This document shows positions 54,933-62,514 of a stretch of DNA of 64,000 nucleotides, in pieces. This DNA is from Nitriliruptoraceae bacterium (GTDB taxonomy: Bacteria; Actinomycetota; Nitriliruptoria; Nitriliruptorales; Nitriliruptoraceae): positions 248,001 to 312,000 of the forward strand of contig JAGYKW010000001.1 of assembly GCA_018401275.1 (NCBI GenBank), read 5' to 3'. The position numbers and the translations under genes were made by a program. Positions within the stretch are counted from its first letter, which is position 1. Every line of letters begins with the position of its first letter. The notes beneath the pieces are model-generated. The model did no database searches. It saw only the letters and a program-made list of their open reading frames with translations, and was not told the origin of the DNA.

Positions 54933-56408
54933 ATGTCAGGAGCACTGTTCATCGAATCACGTCTCATCTCTTGCCTGCGATTCATTCTTGTCTTCCTGCC
55001 GGTCGCTGCTTCGGGGTCGTCAGACCTTCAGCGACGGTCAGCGCGCTGACCCTTAGCCGAAGACACCAGTCCGCTCGGTGGTGTCCGGATGGGACGTACG
55101 CGTACTTCGGGGTGGGGCAGGCGCAGGGCGGGGTGGTGGACGGACCTCGCCGAGATGCAACAGGTGGGTGTCACGCTGATGTTTGAAGACGGCGAGGGCT
55201 TCCCCTCGACGATGGTGTCGGATGGCGACGCACGCGTACTTCGGTACAGCCACAAATCAGGGTCGGGTGGTGAAGGTGCACCTCGCCGAGCATGACGCGG
55301 GTGGGCGCTGTGACCCTGGACGGGTGAGTACTTCCTGTACGTCGGCGGTGTTGGATGGAGTGGGACGTTCGCCTAGCTTCGGCACGGACACGTCGCCGGG
55401 TCGGGTGGTGAAGGTGAACCTCACCGACGTTGACGCCGGGTGGGGCTGCTGACCCTGCTTGCGGGCGATGGAACGGCCTGCAACTCGGCGGTGTCGGATG
55501 GGACGCACGCCTACTTCGGCACGTACACGACGCCGGGTCGGGTGGTGAAGGTGAAGCGACGGCTCGCCGACACTGACGCGGGTGGGCGCCGTGACCCTGA
55601 AGCGGGCGAGAACAGCCTGTACTCGGCGGTGTCGGATGGGACGCACGCCTAAGCTTCGGCACGGACACGTCGCCGATGGCATGGTGGTGAAGGTGCGGCT
55701 CTGCCGACATGGACGCGGGTGGAGGTTCGCTGACCCTCGGTGACGGACGAGGACTACCTGCGCTCGGCGGTGTCGGATGGGACGCACGCCTACTTCGGGA
55801 CGGGCCAAGTCGGATGGTCGGGTGGTGAAGGTGAACCTCGCCACGATGACCGGGTGAGTGCGCTGAGTCTTGGAACCGGTGAGGGTCCCTGCAGACGGCG
55901 GTGTTGGAAGGGACGCACGCCTACTCGGGACAGGCAGCGCTCTGGGTCGCGTGGTGAAGGTGCGCCTGGTCAGCCTCAGCTCGTCCTCGTCGTCAGATGC
56001 CCTGGAGCGTGCCTCAGCGTCAGATGCCCCGGAGCGTCGGTGTCATGCGTTCCGTTGCTGCCAGTGGTCGGGGCAAGGATCACGTGCACGGTCACGGGTG
56101 GTGATGCGGGGATCGACATCCTGTGGCGTGCCGCCTACAACCCGGTGATCGCTGAGGCCGGGGTGACGCTCGACGCGTCGGGTACGGGCACGTTCTCGTT
56201 CGTCGTGCCGGCTGCGGCGCTCGGTGAGGTGCTGACGGTCGAGCTCGTGGAGTGGATCGCTCCGGTGTCGCTGGGTGTGTCGGGTGGTCCGGTGCCGACG
56301 TCGGTGCCCTCAGGTGGCGGTCCGGTGCCGGTGTGGACGCTCGGGCTGCTCGCACTCGCGGGCGTGCTGGTGCTGCGTCGCCGTGCGCTCGGGCCTGCCG
56401 GAGGCTGA
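54933..56408 (+). pseudogene. Surface gene 3: second propeller-type protein, heavily degraded
   Basis: It opens at ATG 54933 with a hydrophobic signal-like segment and meets a stop at 55047-55049. After that, about seven units of the form SDGTHAYFGT-T-PGRVVKV-LAD-DAGG recur roughly every 130-140 bases but are spread over all three frames by many indels and one in-frame stop. From about 56040 the GIDILWRAAYNPVIAEAGVTLD module and the anchor PVWTLGLLALAGVLVLRRR are intact to the stop at 56408. The original was probably a secreted seven-bladed propeller of another family. It cannot give a full product as read. Confidence 0.75.
55085..55960 (+). repeat. Degenerate tandem repeats of about 130-140 bp
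   Basis: The core GGGACGCACGCCTACTTCGG, with the following GGTCGGGTGGTGAAGGTG, appears near 55088, 55213, 55365, 55498, 55638, 55778 and 55908. Seven units would fit a seven-bladed propeller. They carry single-base gains and losses relative to each other. Confidence 0.75.
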
Positions 56409-56426
56409 CGACGTTCGTCTGTCTCG

Positions 56427-56735
56427 CAGGTGCCCGTCGGGAGCGTTCCGGCGGGCACCTGGCGATGCGCACGCGCAGGGCCCGCCCGTCCTGCTGATCG
56501 TCCTGCTGCACGGCGCGTCTGGTCCCGCTGCTCGCGGGGTGCGTGCCGGGTGGCGTGCGCAGCGACGGCGTCCCCACGGCGGACGCGCCGTTCACGCTGA
56601 CCGCGCTCGACGTCGGCCAGCGTGACGCGACGCTGCTGTGACCGCAAAGCTGGCGATGCTCGTCAAAACGCGTTATCCGGCGGCGGACGTCCTACGTCTG
56701 CTGCGCCGCAGGTGTGGAGCAGATCGATCTTCGCG
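56427..56735 (+). repeat. Inter-cassette spacer, copy 3, longest metallo-beta-lactamase remnant
   Basis: A 10-bp hairpin (CAGGTGCCCG 56427-56436 with CGGGCACCTG 56452-56461) is followed by a copy of the first 240 or so bases of the metallo-beta-lactamase gene. It is recognisable up to the equivalent of codon 80, including CTGCTCGCGGGGTGCGTGCC (lipobox) and GCCGTTCACGCTGACCGCGC. A stop and indels disable it. It joins directly to the palindrome before the response regulator gene. Confidence 0.8.
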
Positions 56736-56743
56736 CCGTTCGC

Positions 56744-56761
56744 TGTCGCACTGGTGCGACA
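56744..56761 (+). promoter_or_regulatory. Palindromic operator candidate before the response regulator gene
   Basis: TGTCGCAC-TG-GTGCGACA is a perfect 18-bp palindrome followed by TTGTCC (56763-56768). It lies 60 bases before ATG 56822. Its presence here, and in front of the surface genes, suggests that the regulator controls itself and them. A TACTAC box at 56810-56815 is closer to the start. Confidence 0.55.
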
Positions 56762-56821
56762 CTTGTCCCTGCATGCTGCGAGGATGGTCGCCGATGAAGG
56801 CGTCTCTGGTACTACTCCTTC

Positions 56822-57541
56822 ATGACCGTCACCCTGCTCGTCGTCGAGGACGACCCCCTCACCCGTCTCATGCTGCAGTCGACGCTGACCGCTGGCGGGT
56901 TCGAGGTCGTCGCTGTCGGTCGAGCGGATGAGGCCCTGACCGCTGCGTCCGAGCAGACGATGTGCGTCGCGCTCCTCGACGTCCATCTCGGTGCGGGCCC
57001 CACGGGGCTCGACCTGGCGCACGAGCTGCGCAGACGACAGCCCGACGTCGGACTCGTCATGCTCACGAGCCTCGTCGATCCGCGTCTCGCCGGCGAGGAC
57101 TCGCAGAACTGCCGGCACGCGCCCGCTATCTCCCGAAGTCTGCGGTGACGTCGGTCGAGATGCTGCTCGGGATCGTGCGCGAGGTGATCGCGGAGATCGC
57201 CGGGGGACCGTCACAGCCGTCCGACCCGAGCGCACAGTGGACGCGGACGCGCAACGATGGCGAGCAGGGACTGCGCGCGTTGACCGATGCCCAGGTCGCG
57301 ACGCTCCGGCTGGTCGCGGAAGGAGCGAGCAACGCCGAGATCGCGGCGCGGCTGTCCATCTCGGTGCGAACGGTCGAGAAGACGGTGCTGCGCGATGGCT
57401 CGTGTCCTCGGGCTCCCGGCCGACGTCGCACGCAATCAGCGTGTGCACCTCGCGCGGGCGTACTTCCGAGGTCTCGGCGGCCTCGTCGATGCGAGTGAGG
57501 ACAGTGCCGACGCGGACGAGGATGGAGCCGGGCCATCGTGA
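56822..57541 (+). pseudogene. NarL/LuxR-type response regulator with two frameshifts
   Basis: The receiver domain reads in one frame from ATG 56822: LLVVEDDPLTR (acidic pocket), ALLDVHLGAGPTGLDL (phospho-acceptor Asp), VMLTSLVD. Near 57108 the frame shifts and the chain goes on as LPARARYLPKSAVTSVEMLLG (conserved Lys), then the LuxR helix-turn-helix LTDAQVATLRLVAEGASNAEIAARLSISVRTVEKTV. Near 57395 it shifts back and ends at 57541. The two shifts cancel, so a single protein of about 239 aa is easy to reconstruct. The last 4 bases overlap the kinase start (GTGA). Confidence 0.8.
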
Positions 57542-59328
57542 GGCCATCATCGGCCCGCACCGTCAGGTTGCGTCATGACCTGGGTGGTGCGACCTTCCTC
57601 GAGCCACGAGCTCTTGCCATCATGGCACCCATCAGCCTGTCGACCGTCGCCAACCTCGCCGAGCCCACGGCCGTGAGCGTCATCGGTTGGACGGTCGCGA
57701 CTCTCGCCGCCTTCCTCGCATGCTTCGCCGTCGCGTGCGCACTCGAGCGCTCGACGCGACGGCGAAGACAGCTCGCACCCCTGCCGATCACCGTCTCGGT
57801 GCTCGCCGGCACGCTTCTCGGTGCGCTCAGGGGCTCCGGGATCGTCGGGGCAGGCGCAGCACTCGGTCTGACGGACACGGGCCAAGGGTCGACGGTGGGC
57901 CGCGTGATCTTCGGTGCCGTGCTCGGAACGATCGCTGTGCCGGGTCTCGTGCTCATCTGGGCGGCGCTCGCCCACCACCGGATGGAGCACAGGCTCCTGG
58001 TCGCGGAGACGTTCGCCGGGCTGCTCGCTCCGGGACTGTCCGCAGACCGCGACAACGCATCGGGGCGCGACGTGACGGTCGGCGGCACCGTCAGCGCAGC
58101 ACAGGAGCGGCCGCCCGAAAGGATGCCGCAGTCATGCTCGGCGAGCTGCGCGACGCACTCGCGCACGTCGAACCGTCGTCCGCCTCTGAACTGCTCACCG
58201 CAGCCGTGGAGGATCGCCTACGGCCACTGACGCATCGCCTGTGGTCGGGTGCGCCCATGCCGTCGAGCGATCTGAGCGTCAGCGGTCTCGGTACGTGCGA
58301 TGCTGAGACGGCCGATCTACCTCGTGACCTCGCCCGCGCTCGTCCATGGTGCGATCGTCACGATGTTCGCGCTCAATCGCGTCAGCCCCGCACGCGCCTT
58401 GACGACGGGCGTGGCTGCGGCCGTTGCTCTGGCCGTGCTCCTCATGCTCGCGCGCGCTTCGCGCCCTCGATTCGAGAGCCGCACGTCCGGTGGTGCGCAT
58501 CTTGCGCTCGTGCTGGTCGCTGCGTCGCTCAGCACGACGCTCATGCGGAACCTTCTCGCCCCCGAGTTCGCGATGCCGACCTCATCACTCGTCGTGTTCA
58601 CGCTCGCGTGGATGATGCCGCTCGTGCTGATCTCGAGTATCGCGGCGACCGCTGCCCGCGATCGTGACGCGGTCCGTGCGCAGTTGGTCGGGATGCTCGG
58701 ACCCGACTGGTACGCCCAGCTGATGCGCAGCCATGTCGATGCGGCCGCAGCGCGCGATATCGCCGACCGGCTGCACGGTGACCTCCAGGGCGAGCTGCTC
58801 GCTGCAGCTGCACGCATCGATCGTCTCGGGCCGGATGACGTCAGGATCGGCGTGGAACTCGCGCGCGTCGTTCGACTGCTCGATGGTGCGTTGAGCGTCC
58901 CAGTGGCCCTCCAGCGCCTGCCCCTGGCGGTCCGGCTCGCGGATCTGCAGGCACGCTGGGCAGGACTGCTCGATGTCACGGTCGAGCTGCCCGTCGAGGG
59001 GCCGATCGGTGCGCGGTCGGAGGACCTGATCGTCGGCATCGTCTCGGAGGCGCTCACCAACGCCAAACGTCACGGTATGGCTCGACAGGTGCACGTCGGG
59101 ATCGTCGAGCTGCCTGAGGCCGGCTCAGGACTGCTGGTCCTGATCGATGATGACGGCGTCGGGCCCCGCGCGGGCGGCGCGGGCATCGGCTCCGCCCATC
59201 TGGATGCGGTCGCCCCCGGCGCGTGGTCACGAGTGCGGCGCGACAGCGGCGGGACCCGGCTCGAGGTCGTCCTCGCCGGCGCAGGCCGGCCGACGGTTAG
59301 GGCAGAGCGGTCGGACACGTCGGGCTAG
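57538..59328 (+). pseudogene. Sensor histidine kinase partner with two frameshifts
   Basis: From GTG 57538 (or ATG 57622) the first part has three membrane helices. Near 58125 the frame changes to one with LGELRDALAHVEPSSASELLTAAVEDRLRPLTHRLW, and near 58288 it changes back to the first frame. That frame is open from ATG 58300: more helices, the phosphorylation helix ARDIADRLHGDLQGELLAAAARIDRL with its His, and the ATPase motifs IVSEALTNAKRHG and DDDGVGP. Reconstructed length is about 597 aa. The 342-aa piece 58300-59328 could itself be made. The stimulus is unknown. Confidence 0.78.
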
Positions 59329-59339
59329 GGCGCTCGTGC

Positions 59340-59694
59340 ACGACGCTGAGCTGCGGTGGCGTCGGGGTCGGGGTCGTGCGCGCGATGACGTGCACGGTCC
59401 TCGGGGGTTCACGCATCGACATCCTGTGGCGCGACGCGTGCCCGCTCGGGGCATGCGTGCCGCCCTGCCGCGCGTCCGACTGATCCTGCCGGACGCGCGA
59501 TGCATGTCAGAAGCGCGCGGCGCCAGGGTCGCGTCCGCGGGCGCCCCGTTCACGTCGACGGCCCCCGAGTCGGGCGGTTCACGTCCAGTTGCGCGGGATG
59601 CGCAGGGTGTGGCCGATTCCGCCGGATCGGTGGGTGCTGCGCCTGGCCGGGCTCGGGTGGGGTGCGGGCGTGTGGTGTCGCACTAGTACGACAC
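59340..59694 (+). repeat. Inter-cassette spacer, copy 4, with remnant of the surface-protein module
   Basis: The 474-base gap after the kinase holds a scrap of the GIDILW module (ACGCATCGACATCCTGTGGC, about 59410-59430), then decayed hairpin and metallo-beta-lactamase 5' sequence (GCGGGCGCCCCGTTCACG near 59540), and ends in a palindrome at 59675-59694. A further surface gene was apparently lost here. The last 115 bases match the end of copy 1 closely. Confidence 0.65.
59675..59694 (+). promoter_or_regulatory. Palindromic operator candidate before surface gene 4
   Basis: GTGTCGcACTAGTaCGACAC, identical to the copy at 52082-52101. It touches TTGGCG (59695-59700), with TAGCCG 16 bases further on (59717-59722). 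The leader up to ATG 59803 is nearly the same as that of surface gene 2, including the CCGTAG-CTACGG inverted repeat. Confidence 0.6.
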
Positions 59695-59802
59695 TTGGCG
59701 TTCGGAGGGTGCGCCGTAGCCGTCGAGCACTACGGTCGTCCGCGTCGTTGAGAGGGGCTTCTCCGGGGCGTCCAAGGCGGCCTGACTGTGTCAGGAGCCG
59801 TC

Positions 59803-61304
59803 ATGTCGCGGATCTCCCGAACACTCAGCGTGGTCTGCTCCGCGGCTGTCATCGCCGCAGTGACAGTGGGTGTGCCGGCAGCACCAGCATCGGCCACCAC
59901 CACGACCGTCGACTGCACGACAGACGGGACGACGACAGGGACATTCACAATCACCGACAATGAAGTGACCGACGATAGCGCGTGCACAGGCGACGTGATC
60001 ATCCCGAACTGGGTCACGTCGGTCGGGGACTGACGCGTTTCGTGGTTCGGGTCTGACGTCGATCGTGATCCCGAAGTCGGTGACCGCGATAGTACCGCGG
60101 CCTTCTCCAATGCAGCGGGATTGACGTTGGTGACCTTCGAACCGGACTCAGCATTGCATCACGATCGGACAATTGGCGTTCAATGCGTCAGCGTTGAAGT
60201 CAATCGTGATCCCAAGGTCGGTGAAGGCGATTGCCAGACAGGCTTTTACTAATGCAAATGGCCTTGCAATGGTGACGTTCGAAGGGGACGCGCCTTCATT
60301 TGTCGGGGCAGATGCCTTTCGAAATGTTGCACCGGGAGCGAAGGCCAACATCAGCCACGCGGCGCGCGGGTTCGGTACAAGCGGCATTTGGAACAATCTG
60401 ATTGTTATGCGCGCAGCGGCTCCGTTAAATGGTGCGTTGACGCCGGAGTTCGGTGCGCCGGGTGAGGACGGCGGACGGGTTCACGGTGAACGTGACGAAC
60501 TTTGACGGCGAGTTCACTTGGGTGGCGGATGTCGGTGGGGTGTTGGATGGTGTATTGACGGTGACGGGTGTTGATCCTGGTGTGGAGGTGACGGTGACGG
60601 TGACCACGTTGCGTGACGGGTACGCGGATGGTTCGGCGACGGTGACGGGTGCGGCGAGGGAAGGCGCGTTGACGCCGGAGTTCGGTGCGCCGGTGAGGAC
60701 GGCGGACGGGTTCACGGTGAACGTGACGAACTTTGACAGCGGGTTCGGGTGGGTGCCTGATCGTGGTGCGGTGTCGGATGGCGTGTTGACGGTGACGGAT
60801 ATCGCTCCTGATGTGGAGGTGACGGTGACGGTGACCACGTTGCGTGACGGGTACGCGGATGGTTCGGCGACGGTGACGGGTGCGGCGAGGGAAGGTGCCG
60901 AGGCTGCGCCGGTGGATGCGCGGACGGTGCTGCCTTCGGTGACGTGCAGCCCACTTCCGGCGCAGGTCGGTTCGCTTGTGACGTGCACGGTCGCCGGCGG
61001 TGTTTCTGGGATCGACATCCTGTGGCGTGTGGCGTTCAACCCGACGGTCGCTGGTGAAGGTCTGACACTCGATGCGTCAGGGTCGGGGGAGTTCTCGTTC
61101 ACGGTCCCGGTTGCGGCGCTCGGTCAGGAGCTGACGATCGAGCTGGTGGACTGGGCAGCACCGATGTCGCTCGGTGTGCCGGGTGGTCCGGTGCCGACGT
61201 CGGTCCCCTCGGGTGAGGGTCCGGTGACGGTGTGGCCGCTCGTCCTGCTGCTGGCGCTCGCGGGTGGGCTGGTGCTGCGGCGCGGGGTGTGCGCGCAGGC
61301 CTGA
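59803..61304 (+). pseudogene. Surface gene 4: LRR plus two Fn3-like domains, frameshifted
   Basis: ATG 59803 starts a signal peptide almost identical to that of surface gene 2. The first frame stops at 60031. LRR_5 repeats continue in other frames (LKSIVIPRSVKAIARQAFTNANGLAMVTFEGDAP). An extra G near 60462 moves reading to the frame that stays open to the end. That frame has two similar domains of about 70 residues (VRTADGFTVNVTNFDSGFGW to DGYADGSATVTGAA), the GIDILWRVAFNPTVAGEGLTLD module and the anchor TVWPLVLLLALAGGLVLRRG. At least three indels are needed. The open part 60453-61304 lacks a signal peptide. Confidence 0.78.
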
Positions 61305-61520
61305 ACCGCAGGGTTCTCCACAGGTACCCGTAGGGAGCGTTCCGGCGGGCACTGGTGCGTGCAGGCTCTGGAGGCATGCCCGCCCTCCTGCTGCTCGTCG
61401 TCCTCCTGGTCCTGCTGCTCGCGGGATGCGTGCGCGGCAGAGCTCGCAGCGACAGGGTCCCGTCCGCGGACGCGCCGTTCACGCTGATCGCGCTTGCGTC
61501 GGCCAGTCCCTGTTCTCGTT
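61281..61520 (+). repeat. Direct repeat, left copy: surface gene 4 end to metallo-beta-lactamase start
   Basis: The stretch from CGCGGGGTGTGCGCGCAGGC through GGTTCTCCACAGG (61312-61324), a weak hairpin, ATG 61376 and the first codons of the lipoprotein (LLLLVVLLVLLLAGC) is repeated at about 62423-62650. The left copy decays after TTCACGCTGATCGCGC. The two copies, about 1.14 kb apart, bracket vapBC. Positions 61521-61638 contain nothing else I can assign. Confidence 0.8.
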
Positions 61521-61638
61521 CCGCGGTATGCCGCACTGCTCCGCCCGCCGCCTCTGCCGACCGTGCCCGTCGAGCCGATGGCGTCGGACGGGTGCTCGCC
61601 GCTGCTGGGCGGAGCGATCATGGCCGAACGTGTGCTGC

Positions 61639-62043
61639 TCAGCCGGGAGTGATGAACTCGCAGTGGGGACCTGGTGCGGAGATCAGCCGCGCGTCGAGGG
61701 TCGCGAGGGGAAGGCCGAACGACTCGGCGACGGCGACGTACCAGGCGTCGTAGGGCCTGACGGAGGATCGGAGCTCCCACACGCGTGACGCGACGGCCTC
61801 GTAGGGGACCAGCGTGATGTCGAGACGGACGAGGTCGCGGTGGGCGAGGCTCGCTGCATCGGCGCCGATGCGTCCGAGCAGGACGGCCCTGCGCAGCGTG
61901 TGTGCGACCTCGACGGGCAGCAGGTGCGGGGCGACGAGTCCGCCACCCGCACCGCCATCCGCGATCACGCGTGCCGACCACTCGCCGTCAGCCCCGTCGT
62001 CGACGAGCGCGGCGACGACGACAGATGCGTCGAGGACGGTCAG
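61639..62043 (-). CDS. vapC: VapC-type PIN-domain toxin
   Basis: A 134-aa predicted endoribonuclease toxin. The acidic residues of the PIN active site are visible: LDASVVVAAL (first Asp), LLPVEVAHTLR (Glu), RPYDAWYVAVAESF (Asp) and LATLDARLI (Asp). No ATG, GTG or TTG precedes the first motif in frame. The only sensible start is CTG at 62043, which overlaps the antitoxin stop as CTGA and mimics the ATGA coupling seen elsewhere. Translation would depend on the upstream gene. Confidence 0.85.
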   Translation of the reverse strand: MTVLDASVVVAALVDDGADGEWSARVIADGGAGGGLVAPHLLPVEVAHTLRRAVLLGRIGADAASLAHRDLVRLDITLVPYEAVASRVWELRSSVRPYDAWYVAVAESFGLPLATLDARLISAPGPHCEFITPG

Positions 62044-62276
62044 GACCGTGCCTCGTCGAGCAGCGCGATGATGTCGCGCGCCGGCAACGAGGTGCCCAGT
62101 GCCGCCGTGCGGGCACGGACCTCGCTCATGAGCAGCGCTGGGTCGGGCCGGGACGCGAGGTCGATGAGCGCGCCGCGGAGGTACTCCTGGAGCGATCGAC
62201 CGCTGCGACCCGCCCGCGCGGCGAGCTCGTCCCGGACGTCGTCGGGGACGTTCCTGATGGAGATGACGGTCGGCAT
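62040..62276 (-). CDS. vapB: VapB/FitA-type ribbon-helix-helix antitoxin
   Basis: A 78-aa antitoxin. MPTVISIRNVPDDVRDELAARAGRSGRSLQEYLRGALIDLA is the FitA-like ribbon-helix-helix for DNA binding, and the C-terminal part (ARDIIALLDEARS) would wrap the toxin. It lies first in the operon, normal for VapBC. A -10-like TACTCT on the minus strand (62284-62289) lies 7 bases from the ATG, so the mRNA is nearly leaderless. The complex probably represses this promoter. Confidence 0.88.
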   Translation of the reverse strand: MPTVISIRNVPDDVRDELAARAGRSGRSLQEYLRGALIDLASRPDPALLMSEVRARTAALGTSLPARDIIALLDEARS

Positions 62277-62422
62277 GGCAGCAGAGTAGCTGCGACGACT
62301 GCGTTCTGCATGCATAATGGCTCCTTGGACTCGGGCGGCTCGGAGGTGCTGTCGCGAGAGCCAGTCTCGCCTCCTGTCGTGCTGGTCGATCGATCCGTCT
62401 CGAGGCTGTGGATGAGCGCGAC

Positions 62423-62514
62423 GCGGGGTGTGCGCGCAAGCCTGAACCGCAGGGTTCTCCACAGGTGCCCGTCGGGGTCTTCCCGGCGGGCACCTGTGCG
62501 TGCAGGCTCAGGGC
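62423..62514 (+). promoter_or_regulatory. Control region of the metallo-beta-lactamase lipoprotein gene
   Basis: It contains GGTTCTCCACAGG at 62453-62465, 49 bases before ATG 62515. The end of that element forms part of a perfect 11-bp hairpin, ACAGGTGCCCG (62461-62471) with CGGGCACCTGT (62487-62497). The hairpin is the parent of the terminator-like hairpins that follow the surface genes. Whether it acts as terminator, as leader structure or both is open. Positions 62290-62422 hold the vapB upstream region and nothing else I can name. Confidence 0.5.

Larger units (their letters stand above)
50353..62514. other. Accessory island between the two halves of the ComEC system
   Basis: About 12 kb separates comEC from the metallo-beta-lactamase gene, which adjoin or are fused in related genomes, with holA following. 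The island holds four large secreted repeat proteins, a two-component system and a VapBC pair. Between the cargo items the same spacer of about 300 bp recurs in diverged form. Base use differs from the core: the leucine-rich-repeat parts are clearly AT-richer than the flanks. No integrase, transposase, tRNA target or terminal inverted repeat is seen, so the way it arrived is unknown. Confidence 0.7.

Noticed and set aside
55085-55960. A non-coding repeat array such as a satellite or integron attC series
   Set aside because: The repeats translate to the conserved peptide SDGTHAYFGT-PGRVVKV once single-base shifts are allowed, so they are decayed coding repeats.
57080-58300. Programmed ribosomal frameshifting in the two-component genes
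   Set aside because: No slippery heptamer or downstream pseudoknot is evident at the shift points, and the same kind of indel hits all island genes.
61312-62465. A replication origin, because TTCTCCACA resembles a DnaA box
   Set aside because: Only isolated single copies occur, with no cluster, no AT-rich unwinding element and no dnaA or dnaN nearby.
50353-62514. A prophage, conjugative element or classical integron
   Set aside because: No integrase, relaxase, terminase, portal, replication or transposase gene is visible, and no tRNA attachment duplication is found at either edge.
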